Shown here: piece after piece, positions 38,742 to 47,518 of the stretch | Position numbering within the stretch: the first letter of the stretch is position 1 | How the letters are laid out: each line of letters starts with the position of its first letter | NCBI RefSeq assembly: GCF_001190925.1 | Contig: NZ_CP011072.1 | Span: 4,960,001 to 5,024,000, forward strand | DNA: 64,000 nt | Source: Azoarcus sp. CIB | GTDB lineage: Bacteria > Pseudomonadota > Gammaproteobacteria > Burkholderiales > Rhodocyclaceae | Direction of reading: 5' to 3' | Translations under genes and position numbers: made by a program | The notes under the pieces: generated by a model | What the model was told of the DNA's origin: nothing | Databases searched by the model: none | What the model saw: the letters and a program-made list of their open reading frames with translations, nothing else

Positions 38742-39740
38742 GTGAGAATTCCTCTTGTTACCGAAATACAGAGGTTCAGCCTGCAGGACGGGCCCGGGAT
38801 CAGGACGACCATCTTCCTGAAGGGCTGCCCGCTACGTTGCCCGTGGTGCCACAACCCCGAAACCCAGGACGTGAGACAGGAGTTCTACTATTACCCGGCG
38901 CGCTGCGTCGGCTGCGGCCGCTGCATGGCCGTCTGCCCCGCGGGAACATCCCGCCTGGTGCACAACTCGGACGGCCGCACGATCGTCGAACTCGACCGCA
39001 CGGACTGTCAGCGTTGCATGCGTTGCGTCGCCGCCTGCCTGACGGACGCGCGCACCACGGTCGGGCAACGCATGAGCGTCGAGGAAATCCTGCGCGAAGC
39101 GCTGTCCGACTCCCCCTTTTACCGCAACAGCGGCGGCGGAGTCACCATCAGCGGTGGCGACCCTCTCTTCCATCCTTCGTTCACATTGGAGCTGGCGCGC
39201 AGAATCAAGGAGCGCAACGTCCACGTCGCCATCGAGACTTCCTGCTTTCCCAAGCGTTGGGAGGTTATTCAGCCGCTGCTGGAATTTGTCGATCTGTTCA
39301 TCGTCGACCTAAAATCGCTGAATCCAAAGAAACATGAAGAAGTCGTTGGTTGGCCACTTCAGCCGATACTCGACAACATCGAGCATCTCATGCGATCCAA
39401 GGCCAACATCCGCATCCATATTCCCGTGATCCCTGGATTCAATGATTCCCCCCAGGATTTCGACGACTATATTAGTTATTTGAGTCGCCATACCATGCAG
39501 CTGGAGGGTGTCGATATTCTAAATTACCACGTCTATGGAGAAGGAAAATATCGCTCCCTGGGCAGGGAAAAAGAATATCAATATTTAGGTGTGGAAGAGA
39601 ACCCGCCCGAGAAGGTAGTACCTCTTGTCAAAGGTTTGAAGCTTGCAGGCATCAAGAACGTAACGATTGGCGGTTTGGTTGGCATCACGGCGGACAAAGA
39701 CGAGACTGATCGCGATGCCGCCACAAGGTGTATTACATAA
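38742..39740 (+). CDS. bssD: Benzylsuccinate synthase activating enzyme (radical SAM)
   Basis: This 332-residue radical SAM glycyl-radical activase starts at GTG 38742 (VRIPLVTEIQRFSLQDGPG). The SAM-cluster cysteines are C29, C33 and C36 in GCPLRCPWCHNPE. A ferredoxin-like insert carries two further four-cysteine motifs, C55/C58/C61/C65 and C89/C92/C95/C99, as in other benzylsuccinate- and choline-lyase-type activases. GGGVTISGGDPLFHP binds SAM. It generates the glycyl radical on BssA under anoxic conditions. It is the first gene of the bss operon. Confidence 0.92.
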   Translation: MRIPLVTEIQRFSLQDGPGIRTTIFLKGCPLRCPWCHNPETQDVRQEFYYYPARCVGCGRCMAVCPAGTSRLVHNSDGRTIVELDRTDCQRCMRCVAACLTDARTTVGQRMSVEEILREALSDSPFYRNSGGGVTISGGDPLFHPSFTLELARRIKERNVHVAIETSCFPKRWEVIQPLLEFVDLFIVDLKSLNPKKHEEVVGWPLQPILDNIEHLMRSKANIRIHIPVIPGFNDSPQDFDDYISYLSRHTMQLEGVDILNYHVYGEGKYRSLGREKEYQYLGVEENPPEKVVPLVKGLKLAGIKNVTIGGLVGITADKDETDRDAATRCIT

Positions 39741-39758
39741 ACAATAGGAGACTCATCT

Positions 39759-39941
39759 ATGGAAACCACCACATGTAAGCAGTGCGCAAACTTCTTTCCT
39801 CTTCCCAAGGATGCCGATGATTACGAAGCCGGCAAGGCAGATTGCGTGCGCGAAAAGGAAGATGACAAAGGCAAATACTGGCTCTCCAAACCTATATTCG
39901 AGAACAGCACGCGATGTGAAGCCTTTCACGCGAAACGATAA
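39759..39941 (+). CDS. bssC: Benzylsuccinate synthase gamma subunit
   Basis: This 60-residue subunit has four cysteines (C6, C9, C29, C53) that bind a [4Fe-4S] cluster, as in characterised BssC. It is part of the (alpha-beta-gamma)2 benzylsuccinate synthase; it packs on the alpha subunit and is important for complex stability rather than for catalysis. It follows bssD by 18 bases and precedes bssA by 23. Confidence 0.93.
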   Translation: METTTCKQCANFFPLPKDADDYEAGKADCVREKEDDKGKYWLSKPIFENSTRCEAFHAKR

Positions 39942-39964
39942 AACCAAAGTTCGAGGAGACTGCC

Positions 39965-42559
39965 ATGAATGACATCGCAAGCGCCAAGGTACTGGAATAC
40001 AAGGGAAAAACGCTCAATTTCACACCTGAAGATCCGGCCGAAGCAAAGATTCCATCCGACGAGTTGCACGAGCATCTGCAAAAGCCGTCGACCGCAAGAA
40101 CCAAACGGCTGAAGGAGCGTTGCCGCTGGAAACACGCATCCGCAGGCGAGTTCATCGAAAAGAGCGTCACGGCCGGCATCGAGCGCATGCGCTATCTGAC
40201 CGAAGCACACAAGGCTAGCGAGGGTCAGCCGGAAGTCATCCGCCGCGCGCTCGGCTTGGCGAATGTTCTGAACAAGTCAACCCTGGTGCTTCAAGAGGAC
40301 GAATTCATCGTCGGCTACCACGCCGAAGATCCGAACATGTTCCCGCTGTATCCCGAATTGTCCCACATGGCGGTTCAGGACTACCTGAGGAGCGACTACT
40401 CGCCTCAACCGGCCGACGAGGCTGCCGCGATCAATGATTACTGGAAGCCGCACAGCCTGCAAAGCAAGTGCCAGCCCTACTTCGACCCGGCCGACCTCGG
40501 CCGTATGTACCAGGTCAGCAGCATGGAGGCCCCCCCCTTCGCGTCCGGTTACAACAGTATCGTACCGCCCTACGAAACCGTCCTTGAGGACGGCCTGCTG
40601 GCGCGCATCAAGCTCGCCGAGAAACATATCGCCGAAGCCCAGGCCGACATGTCCACCTTCCCGTGGAACGGCACCAAGGGCCTAGACAACATCGCCAAGA
40701 TCGACCACTGGAAGGCGATGGTCATCGCCTGCAAGGCGGTCATCAGCTGGGCGCGCCGTCAAGGCCGTCTGTGCCGGATCGTCGCCGAGAATTTTGAAAC
40801 CGATCCGAAGCGTCAGGCCGAGCTGCTCGAAGTTGCTGACATCTGCCATCGCGTTCCCGCCGAGCCCTGCAAGGGCCTCAAAGACGCGATGCAGGCGAAG
40901 TTCTTCACCTTCCTGATCTGCCACGCCATCGAGCGCTACGCGAGCGGCTACGCGCAGAAGGAAGACACCCTGCTGTGGCCGTACTACAAGGCCTCCGTCA
41001 TCGACAAAAAGTTCCAGCCGATGGACCACATGGGCGCGGTGGAACTCGTCGAGATGGAACGTTTGAAGATTTCCGAGCACGGTGCCGGCAAGTCGCGCGC
41101 CTATCGCGAAATCTTCCCGGGCTCGAACGACCTGTTCATCCTCACCGTCGGCGGCACGAACGCCAAGGGCGAGGACGCATGCAACGACATGACCGACGCC
41201 ATCCTGGAAGCGGCCAAGCGGATCCGCACTGCTGAGCCCTCCATCGTCTTCCGCTACAGCAAAAAGAGTCGCGAAAAGACGCTGCGATGGGTTTTCGAGT
41301 GCATCCGCGACGGTCTAGGCTATCCGTCGATCAAGCACGACGAGATCGGCACGGCGCAGATGAAGGAATATGCCAAATTCAGCCTCAACGGCAACGGCGC
41401 CACCGACGAGGAAGCCCACAACTGGGTCAACGTGCTGTGCATGTCGCCCGGCCTTCACGGTCGCCGCAAGACACAAAAGACCCGATCGGAAGGCGGCAGT
41501 TCGGTCTTCCCGGCCAAGGTGCTGGAAATCACGCTCAACGACGGCTACGATTGGTCGTACGCGGACATGCAGTTAGGCCCGAAGACGGGTGAACTCTCCT
41601 CGTTGAAGACCTTCGAGGACATCTGGGAGGCCTTCCGCAAGCAGTATCAATACGCGATCAACCTTGGCATCAGCACCAAGGACGTGTCGCGCTACTTCGA
41701 GCAGCGCTACCTGCAGTTACCTTTCGTGTCGGCAATCGACGACGGCTGCATGGAATTCGGCATGGACGCTTGCGCCCTGTCCGAACAACCCAACGCCTGG
41801 CACAACGAGGTCACGACGGTCGTCGCGGCGAACTCCCTCGTGGCGATCAAGAAGCTGGTGTTCGAGGAGAAGAAGTACACCCTGGAACAACTCAGCCAGG
41901 CACTGAAGGCGAACTGGGAAGGCTTCGAGGAAATGCGCGTCGACTTCAAGCGCGCGCCAAAGTGGGGCAACGACGACGAATACGCCGACAGCATCGTCTC
42001 CCGATTCTACGAGGAAGTCATCGGCGGCGAATTGCGCAAGATCACCAACTACTCTGGTGGCCCGGTCCTGCCGACCGGTCAGGCTGTCGGCCTGTACATG
42101 GAAGTGGGTTCGCGCATGGGCCCGACGCCCGACGGCCGCTTCGGCGGCGAAGCGGCTGACGACGGTGGCATTTCTCCCTACATGGGCACCGACAAGAAAG
42201 GCCCGACAGCGGTGTTGCGCTCGGTGTCCAAGGTGCAGAAGAACCAGAAGGCCAATCTGCTGAACCAGCGCTTGTCGGTACCCATCATGCGCTCCAAGCA
42301 CGGTTTCGAGATCTGGAACGCGTACATGAAGACCTGGCACGAACTGAACATCGATCATGTTCAGTTCAACGTCGTCAGCACCGACGAAATGCGCGCGGCG
42401 CAGCGCGAACCAGAGAAGCACAATGATCTCATCGTTCGCGTGTCCGGCTACAGCGCCCGGTTCGTCGACCTTCCAACCTATGGGCAGAACACCATCATTG
42501 CCCGTCAGGAACAGGACTTCAGCGCGTCCGATCTCGAATTCCTAAACGTCGAAATCTGA
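39965..42559 (+). CDS. bssA: Benzylsuccinate synthase alpha subunit (glycyl radical enzyme)
   Basis: This 864-residue glycyl radical enzyme adds the methyl group of toluene to fumarate, forming (R)-benzylsuccinate; m-xylene is also a substrate in many strains. The glycyl radical site is G828 in VRVSGYSARFVDL, and the thiyl-forming Cys is C492 in VNVLCMSPGLHG, one residue offset from the Thauera numbering (C493/G829). The length and both motifs are normal. A ribosome binding site (GAGGAG) precedes ATG 39965. It forms the catalytic core with BssB and BssC after activation by BssD. Confidence 0.95.
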   Translation: MNDIASAKVLEYKGKTLNFTPEDPAEAKIPSDELHEHLQKPSTARTKRLKERCRWKHASAGEFIEKSVTAGIERMRYLTEAHKASEGQPEVIRRALGLANVLNKSTLVLQEDEFIVGYHAEDPNMFPLYPELSHMAVQDYLRSDYSPQPADEAAAINDYWKPHSLQSKCQPYFDPADLGRMYQVSSMEAPPFASGYNSIVPPYETVLEDGLLARIKLAEKHIAEAQADMSTFPWNGTKGLDNIAKIDHWKAMVIACKAVISWARRQGRLCRIVAENFETDPKRQAELLEVADICHRVPAEPCKGLKDAMQAKFFTFLICHAIERYASGYAQKEDTLLWPYYKASVIDKKFQPMDHMGAVELVEMERLKISEHGAGKSRAYREIFPGSNDLFILTVGGTNAKGEDACNDMTDAILEAAKRIRTAEPSIVFRYSKKSREKTLRWVFECIRDGLGYPSIKHDEIGTAQMKEYAKFSLNGNGATDEEAHNWVNVLCMSPGLHGRRKTQKTRSEGGSSVFPAKVLEITLNDGYDWSYADMQLGPKTGELSSLKTFEDIWEAFRKQYQYAINLGISTKDVSRYFEQRYLQLPFVSAIDDGCMEFGMDACALSEQPNAWHNEVTTVVAANSLVAIKKLVFEEKKYTLEQLSQALKANWEGFEEMRVDFKRAPKWGNDDEYADSIVSRFYEEVIGGELRKITNYSGGPVLPTGQAVGLYMEVGSRMGPTPDGRFGGEAADDGGISPYMGTDKKGPTAVLRSVSKVQKNQKANLLNQRLSVPIMRSKHGFEIWNAYMKTWHELNIDHVQFNVVSTDEMRAAQREPEKHNDLIVRVSGYSARFVDLPTYGQNTIIARQEQDFSASDLEFLNVEI

Positions 42560-42574
42560 AAAAAGCAGCCAAAC

Positions 42575-42600
42575 GGAGGGGCAGCGTTCTGCGCCCCTCC
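42575..42600 (+). other. Stem-loop between bssA and bssB
   Basis: GGAGGGGC (42575-42582) pairs with GCCCCTCC (42593-42600) around a 10-base loop. There is no following T-run, so it is probably an mRNA stability or processing element that protects the upstream bssDCA message. Confidence 0.65.
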
Positions 42601-42635
42601 ACCCATAGTCAAACCAAATATATTGGAGCCATAAC

Positions 42636-42866
42636 ATGGAAGCGGAAAAGAGCTTGCAAAACCAGCCGTATACCGAAGTCGGCACAGCGAAGCCCTGCCG
42701 GATCTGCAAGTGGCAAACCCCTGACCCCACCGATCCGCACCGTGGGCAGTGCACCGCCAACCGCCACGCCATGGGCGGAGTCTGGAAACGCTGGCTTAGG
42801 GACGTCGAGAACACGACCTGCTCCAGGCATGAGGAAGGCAAACTGAGCTTCCGCGACCACGTCTGA
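42636..42866 (+). CDS. bssB: Benzylsuccinate synthase beta subunit
   Basis: This 76-residue subunit has four cysteines (C21, C24, C39, C62), the ligands of its [4Fe-4S] cluster. In characterised enzymes BssB covers the access path to the BssA active site and regulates its opening. It is 76 bases downstream of bssA, past a stem-loop, and precedes bssE by 47 bases. Confidence 0.93.
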   Translation: MEAEKSLQNQPYTEVGTAKPCRICKWQTPDPTDPHRGQCTANRHAMGGVWKRWLRDVENTTCSRHEEGKLSFRDHV

Positions 42867-42913
42867 ACACCGGACAGAAGTGGCTTACCTCCCGACCGCG
42901 TTGACGATAGATC

Positions 42914-43774
42914 ATGAAAACCTCTCCTAGCACAAATGGCTTGTTCATCCCGGAAGTGGACCCCTACTACTATGTAAGTACGGAAAACCAGAGCTTTCTC
43001 GATAAATTCGCCAAGATATCCAAAAAGCACCCCGTCAACGTCTTGGTGGTCGGCAAACAGGGCTGCGGCAAGTCCTCTCTGGTGCGGCAATACGCCGCCG
43101 TCAACAGGCTGCCGCTGGCGACCTTTCAGATCGGCATCCTGTCCGAGCCGGGACAATTGTTTGGTGAATACGCGCTGGAGAACGGGGAAACGCGCTACAA
43201 GCAGTTCCTCTTCCCTCAGGCCATCCAGACGCCCAACTGCGTCATCCATCTTGAGGAGATCAATCGCCCCGAACACCCGAAGGCGTTGAACATGCTGTTC
43301 TCCATCCTCTCCGATGATCGACAGGTATGGATGGACGAACTGGGCCTGCTGCAAGTGGCGCCCGGGGTCGTTTTCTTCGCGACGCTGAACGAGGGCGCCG
43401 AATTCGTCGGCACGGAGCTACTCGACCCGGCCCTGCGCGACCGCTTCTATGTCACGACCATGGATTTTCTGCCGAACGAAGTCGAAATGGAGGTGCTGGA
43501 AAAGAAGACCGGCGTAACAAACGAGCAGGCCAGGGAAATCATCACGGTGGCGAACAGCATTCGCGCCAATGCCGACCTCGGCGTCGACGTTTCCACACGC
43601 AAGATTCTGATGCTCGGCGAGATGATCGCCGCCGGAGGTACGCTGCGCGAGGCCATCGTGACGAGTCTCCAAACCGACAAGAAGACGCTCGAGTCGGTTT
43701 TGCTGTCGCTGCACGTCAATCTGGGGAAGGTGGAAAAGAGCAAGACCGAATACGTTCAGTACATTGCCGCCTAA
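42914..43774 (+). CDS. bssE: MoxR-type AAA+ ATPase BssE
   Basis: This 286-residue AAA+ ATPase has Walker A GKQGCGKS (47-54), Walker B CVIHLEEINRPE (109-120), sensor 1 GVVFFATLNEGAEFVG and an arginine finger region LLDPALRDRFYV. It belongs to the MoxR group, which usually acts with a von Willebrand A partner, here BssF. It is required for toluene growth in other strains; assembly, activation or repair of the glycyl radical enzyme is the likely role. ATG 42914 is chosen as the only start before the conserved domain. Confidence 0.9.
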   Translation: MKTSPSTNGLFIPEVDPYYYVSTENQSFLDKFAKISKKHPVNVLVVGKQGCGKSSLVRQYAAVNRLPLATFQIGILSEPGQLFGEYALENGETRYKQFLFPQAIQTPNCVIHLEEINRPEHPKALNMLFSILSDDRQVWMDELGLLQVAPGVVFFATLNEGAEFVGTELLDPALRDRFYVTTMDFLPNEVEMEVLEKKTGVTNEQAREIITVANSIRANADLGVDVSTRKILMLGEMIAAGGTLREAIVTSLQTDKKTLESVLLSLHVNLGKVEKSKTEYVQYIAA

Positions 43775-43782
43775 GGTTTTCC

Positions 43783-45525
43783 ATGGCCAAGAACAAGGAC
43801 ACCACACTTCGGCTGATGAACAGCGCGGGAGACGTCAAGCGCTTCGTCATCCCAGGTGAGGAAGGCTATTCGGACTTCTGGCGTCGCGACAAATCCCCGA
43901 TCGAGTCCGTCGAGTTGGTGAAGCTATTGGTCGCGATTCGCAAACTGTCGACCTTCATCGGACGCAACGTCGGCGAAATCGTCTGGTCGGGAATGGAACT
44001 CGACAATGCGCTCGCCCTCGATCCAACCCCGATCATGGGCACGTATCCGGTTCCGGCGGGAAAAACCGATCTGATGGTCGGCATCATGGTGCAAGAGGCG
44101 TACAAGCGTGTCGAGTGGTCAGAGCGTCTGCGCGAGATGCTCAGGCTGCGCGTCCAGCCCCCGACGCAGTACGAATACAAGTTCGACATGTTCTTCACCC
44201 TTTGCGAGTCCGTCTACGTCGACGGCCTGGCCAACAAGAGCGTGCTCGGTTACTACGCCGAGGTGGCGCGTGACTGGCGTATCGTCAAGACGCTGAAGAG
44301 CCTGATCAAGCCGCCCACCCTCTCCGAGATGTTGCACCTGTGGTGGCGCTTGGCGGCCCATCGCGACCCGGAACTCTACAAGCAGGGTCACAGCGATCTC
44401 ACCCTGGGTGGCCTGGTGATGCGGGGTAGCCTGGACCAGTATTACAGCAAGCCGATGCAGACCATGAACAGCATCGTGCCCGCCCTGCGCCACGACTGCC
44501 CGGCGCTCTCGAGCGTCAGCGATCGGCGCGATTTCCGCCTTGATCTCTATGAAAAACTCTGGTGCGAAGTGCTCAAAAACATCCGCTTCTGGCCCGGGGA
44601 TCGCAGCGATCGTTTCATGATCCCCGACATGGGCGATGATGAACTGGCCCAGGAAGAGGCGGAGCAAGCAGCAGTCAAGGCCACCATCGTCAATTACGCC
44701 AACCTGATCGAGGCGGCGCTGCCGCAGAAGAACCGCGATTTCACCGATCAGATCAAAGGGAACGTGGCAAATTTCGAGAACGTCGCCCGAGTTGAGGGCA
44801 ACGACATCGTCATGATGGCGCGCAACCGCGTCGATCGCCACCTTTTGCACAAGCTTGAGCAAGTGGTGCGGAACGCCACCGATCGCCGCAGCGTCTTCAA
44901 CCGCGGCCTCAGTTCGGGGAAGATTCATAGTCGGCGGCTTTACCGCGCCCACACCACCGGCGCAGTGTTCCAACAAAAGAATCATGAGTTCGACATGCGC
45001 AAGAATGTCGTACTGCTGGTGGACGCGACGGGGTCGATGGCCGACCCGACGCAATGGGACCAGGCGGAAATGATCTACCAGACGCTGTTCACCGCGATTC
45101 TGGAATACACTAGCAACGCGCGACTATTCGCCTACAACGATGTCAAGAACGCGTGCCGCATCACCGAGATCTATCGTGGTGGCCGCATGCTGACGGTGCT
45201 GCCGCACGGAAGGACTGCTTCCGGCGAAGCCATCATCGCCACGGCATTGAATACCCGCACGCCGGGGAAAAAAACGCTGCTGATCCACATCACCGACGGC
45301 GCCTCGAATTGGGGGTGTGGCGTGGCGGATGCCATCAAGTATTGCAAGGGCAACGGTATCAGCCTGCTCACGCTCGGCATCAGTTGCAGTCTGTCCGCAA
45401 AGCAATCGCTACGGGACGAATACGGCACTCTCGTGAAGTTCGTCGACAAGACCGAACAATTGCCGAAGTTGTTTGGCGAGTTGATCATCAGTGAAATGCG
45501 TGAATCGAGGACGCCACAGAAGTGA
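43783..45525 (+). CDS. bssF: VWA-domain protein BssF
   Basis: This 580-residue protein starts MAKNKDTTLRLMNSAG. The C-terminal part is a von Willebrand A domain with the metal-ion-dependent adhesion motif DATGSM (DxTxS in place of the usual DxSxS) at about residues 411-416 and the downstream THITDGASNWGCG region. The N-terminal 400 residues are helical and family-specific. MoxR ATPase and VWA pairs act as chaperones that insert cofactors or open complexes, so BssE/BssF probably remodel benzylsuccinate synthase. The stop overlaps the GTG start of bssG. Confidence 0.87.
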   Translation: MAKNKDTTLRLMNSAGDVKRFVIPGEEGYSDFWRRDKSPIESVELVKLLVAIRKLSTFIGRNVGEIVWSGMELDNALALDPTPIMGTYPVPAGKTDLMVGIMVQEAYKRVEWSERLREMLRLRVQPPTQYEYKFDMFFTLCESVYVDGLANKSVLGYYAEVARDWRIVKTLKSLIKPPTLSEMLHLWWRLAAHRDPELYKQGHSDLTLGGLVMRGSLDQYYSKPMQTMNSIVPALRHDCPALSSVSDRRDFRLDLYEKLWCEVLKNIRFWPGDRSDRFMIPDMGDDELAQEEAEQAAVKATIVNYANLIEAALPQKNRDFTDQIKGNVANFENVARVEGNDIVMMARNRVDRHLLHKLEQVVRNATDRRSVFNRGLSSGKIHSRRLYRAHTTGAVFQQKNHEFDMRKNVVLLVDATGSMADPTQWDQAEMIYQTLFTAILEYTSNARLFAYNDVKNACRITEIYRGGRMLTVLPHGRTASGEAIIATALNTRTPGKKTLLIHITDGASNWGCGVADAIKYCKGNGISLLTLGISCSLSAKQSLRDEYGTLVKFVDKTEQLPKLFGELIISEMRESRTPQK

Positions 45526-46094
45526 ACTCGTCCTTGCTCGACCACGTGCTGGAAGCCGAATGGCAGATGTTCGTCCGCGTCAGGAGCGCGCGGCACGCCC
45601 CCTGTCAGAGCGCTCCAGACAACTTCAAGACGATCCGCTCCAGTCTGTTCGAGACGTGGACGCAACCGATGCTCGCCTCCTATCTTGCCGATCTGGAACA
45701 GGCCGAGGCGGTCGGCCGCAACCTGCTTGCGGAAAAATACGCGCGCATGGACAACCTGATTCCACCACTGTCAAACAGCCCGTTGATCGACATCATCGTC
45801 ACGATGGAAAGCAATTGGCAGGAAGAGTTGGGACGTCGCTATCCCGCCCTTTATCGGCGATGTTGCCGCAGCATGGATGAAACCGGCGACGGCCGGAACT
45901 TCGGAATCTATCTGGGCTGCGAACTGGAAACCTACGGCGATCATACATTGCAGCTGTATTTCGAGAATATCGAGGCAGCCGTCGCCGCCAATCGCAATCT
46001 CGCGCTCGAGGCCCTGCGTCGACTGGTATGCAAGAACGGCTATCGCGACCTGGATCACGCCGAGAGCGTATTGAAATACGGAGAGACGGCATGA
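45522..46094 (+). CDS. bssG: DUF4125-type protein BssG
   Basis: This 190-residue soluble protein starts at GTG 45522 and overlaps the bssF stop by 4 bases. It contains EWQMFVRVRSARHAPCQ and TIRSSLFETW, typical of the DUF4125 family, and two adjacent cysteines in RRCCRSM. Its function is unknown. Fixed position after bssEF in toluene operons suggests a part in enzyme maturation. The end overlaps the bssH start (ATGA). Confidence 0.8.
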   Translation: MNSSLLDHVLEAEWQMFVRVRSARHAPCQSAPDNFKTIRSSLFETWTQPMLASYLADLEQAEAVGRNLLAEKYARMDNLIPPLSNSPLIDIIVTMESNWQEELGRRYPALYRRCCRSMDETGDGRNFGIYLGCELETYGDHTLQLYFENIEAAVAANRNLALEALRRLVCKNGYRDLDHAESVLKYGETA

Positions 46095-46372
46095 ACATCG
46101 ACGTCAGGCTGAATCTGCTCGGCGTATTGGGCATCAAACAAAGCGAGCTTGCCATCGATACACCGGCGAATGCCACGGTCGCCACGTTGATCAGCTTGAT
46201 CGACCAGCACAATCCCGGCTTCGCCGCGGCACTGACGAACGACAGCGGAGGCATCTCGCCCCAGTTCGTATTCTTCATCAATGGCCGAAACGCCGTACAT
46301 CTGGATGGCATGAACACCAGACTCGACGCAGGCGATGTCGTCAACGTGATTCCGGCCATTGCCGGAGGCTGA
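46091..46372 (+). CDS. bssH: Ubiquitin-like (MoaD/ThiS-type) small protein BssH
   Basis: This 93-residue protein has the length and pattern of MoaD/ThiS beta-grasp sulfur carriers: an N-terminal strand (MNIDVRLNLLGVLG), helix ATVATLISLIDQ, the FFINGRNAVHLDG hairpin, and the end DAGDVVNVIPAIAGG with a C-terminal Gly-Gly. In MoaD/ThiS the terminal Gly is adenylated and thiocarboxylated. No E1-like partner is encoded nearby. A sulfur-carrier or modifier role in making or repairing Fe-S clusters of the synthase is inferred. Confidence 0.75.
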   Translation: MNIDVRLNLLGVLGIKQSELAIDTPANATVATLISLIDQHNPGFAAALTNDSGGISPQFVFFINGRNAVHLDGMNTRLDAGDVVNVIPAIAGG

Positions 46373-46385
46373 AAGGGGGCGTCAC

Positions 46386-46910
46386 ATGATCGTCGACCGG
46401 CCGGAATCGCATTTCATCTTCGTCGTTCCTCTGGATCACGTCGAGTACCGTTACAACTACATCAACCTGCGCGGCGAACCGCTGACCAACAAGCAATATC
46501 TGGAACATTGGGGAAAATGGCTTGTGTTCGGCCTGCGCGAGGAAGTCGAGGAACTGGCAAGGAAGCTGGACCCTTATGTCGAGGAAAAGAAGATTCCCGC
46601 GGTCAAATACGACCGCAAGCTGATCACTGAATTCCAGCTCAACCGCTGCGTCATGTGTGTCTATTGCCACGATGAAACCAAGGACGAGGTTTGGGAAATC
46701 CTGGCCGCGTTGGGCGTCATGGACAAGGCATGGATGTACGAACGGGAGACGCTGGAGAAATGGCTGCCCGGCGGCGTCAATCTGGAAAAATGGATCCAGG
46801 GACGCGGGCTGGATCATGAACAAGCTGAACGCGTACGCGCCGATGCACGTGCGAAGTTCAAGAAAATGTTCGCCGACGAGAATGAAATTTTCACCGGCGT
46901 CTATCAGTAG
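46386..46910 (+). CDS. Uncharacterised protein of the bss operon
   Basis: A 174-residue soluble, charged protein (start MIVDRPESHFIFVVPLDHVEYRY) lying 13 bases after bssH, in the position called bssI in other strains. It has a CVMCVYC motif (cysteines at about 93, 96 and 99 region) that could bind metal, and a helical C-terminal half with GVNLEKWIQGRGLDHEQAERV. I do not recognise a domain. Co-transcription with the synthase and its helper genes suggests an accessory role. Confidence 0.75.
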   Translation: MIVDRPESHFIFVVPLDHVEYRYNYINLRGEPLTNKQYLEHWGKWLVFGLREEVEELARKLDPYVEEKKIPAVKYDRKLITEFQLNRCVMCVYCHDETKDEVWEILAALGVMDKAWMYERETLEKWLPGGVNLEKWIQGRGLDHEQAERVRADARAKFKKMFADENEIFTGVYQ

Positions 46911-46918
46911 TCGGAACC

Positions 46919-47518
46919 GTGTTCGGCCAAGCCATGCCCCTTCCCGCCCCCGGCCGCGAAACCGAGTGGATCGCCGCACGCGCCGAAGCCTCGCGCTACG
47001 TGCTGTCCGAACACGTGATCCGCTCGCTGATGGCCGGATCCGTCAACGGGGCGCAGATCGAAGCGGCGCTACGCACCGGCCGCATCATCGAGGAGCACAG
47101 GCACGTTGAGCGAGTCCCGGCCTACCTGCTGTGCGCCGTCCACGACGGCAAAGCGGTGCACGTGATCGCTGCACCACAGGCCGATGGCGGGCTTGTCGTC
47201 ACGCACGCCTACGTCCCGGCGCCGCCCTTGTGGCGCACCGCCTTGCATCGCTCCGAGGGGATAGCTGCAATGTCCGATCCGATCACGACCTGCTACTTCT
47301 GCGGCGGAGCCATCAAGCAGGTGACTGTCGGCAATTTCGACTACCGCCTGGAAGGACGCCTGTACGTCATCAAGAAGGTGCCCGCCGGACTGTGCCAGCA
47401 GTGCGGTGAAAAATACGTCGACGCCAAGGTCGGCCGACGGCTCGACGCACTGATCGCGCAGCAGGCCTTCACCGGCAGCGAGACCGTCGGCGTGATCGAC
47501 TTCGCGGCTGCGCTGTGA
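46919..47518 (+). CDS. DUF4258 / YgiT zinc-finger fusion protein
   Basis: The 199-residue frame from GTG 46919 joins two domains normally encoded by separate genes. Residues 10-110 look like DUF4258 (SEHVIRSLMAG then YLLCAVHDGKAVHVIAA), a RelE-fold toxin-like domain. Residues 118-199 are a YgiT/MqsA-type zinc finger with CYFCGG and CQQCGE. An internal ATG (47270, MSDPITTCYF) has GAGGGG nine bases upstream, so the zinc-finger part could also be made alone. It sits in the bss operon where bssJ is placed in relatives; a toxin-antitoxin function is not implied by the context. Confidence 0.75.
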   Translation: MFGQAMPLPAPGRETEWIAARAEASRYVLSEHVIRSLMAGSVNGAQIEAALRTGRIIEEHRHVERVPAYLLCAVHDGKAVHVIAAPQADGGLVVTHAYVPAPPLWRTALHRSEGIAAMSDPITTCYFCGGAIKQVTVGNFDYRLEGRLYVIKKVPAGLCQQCGEKYVDAKVGRRLDALIAQQAFTGSETVGVIDFAAAL

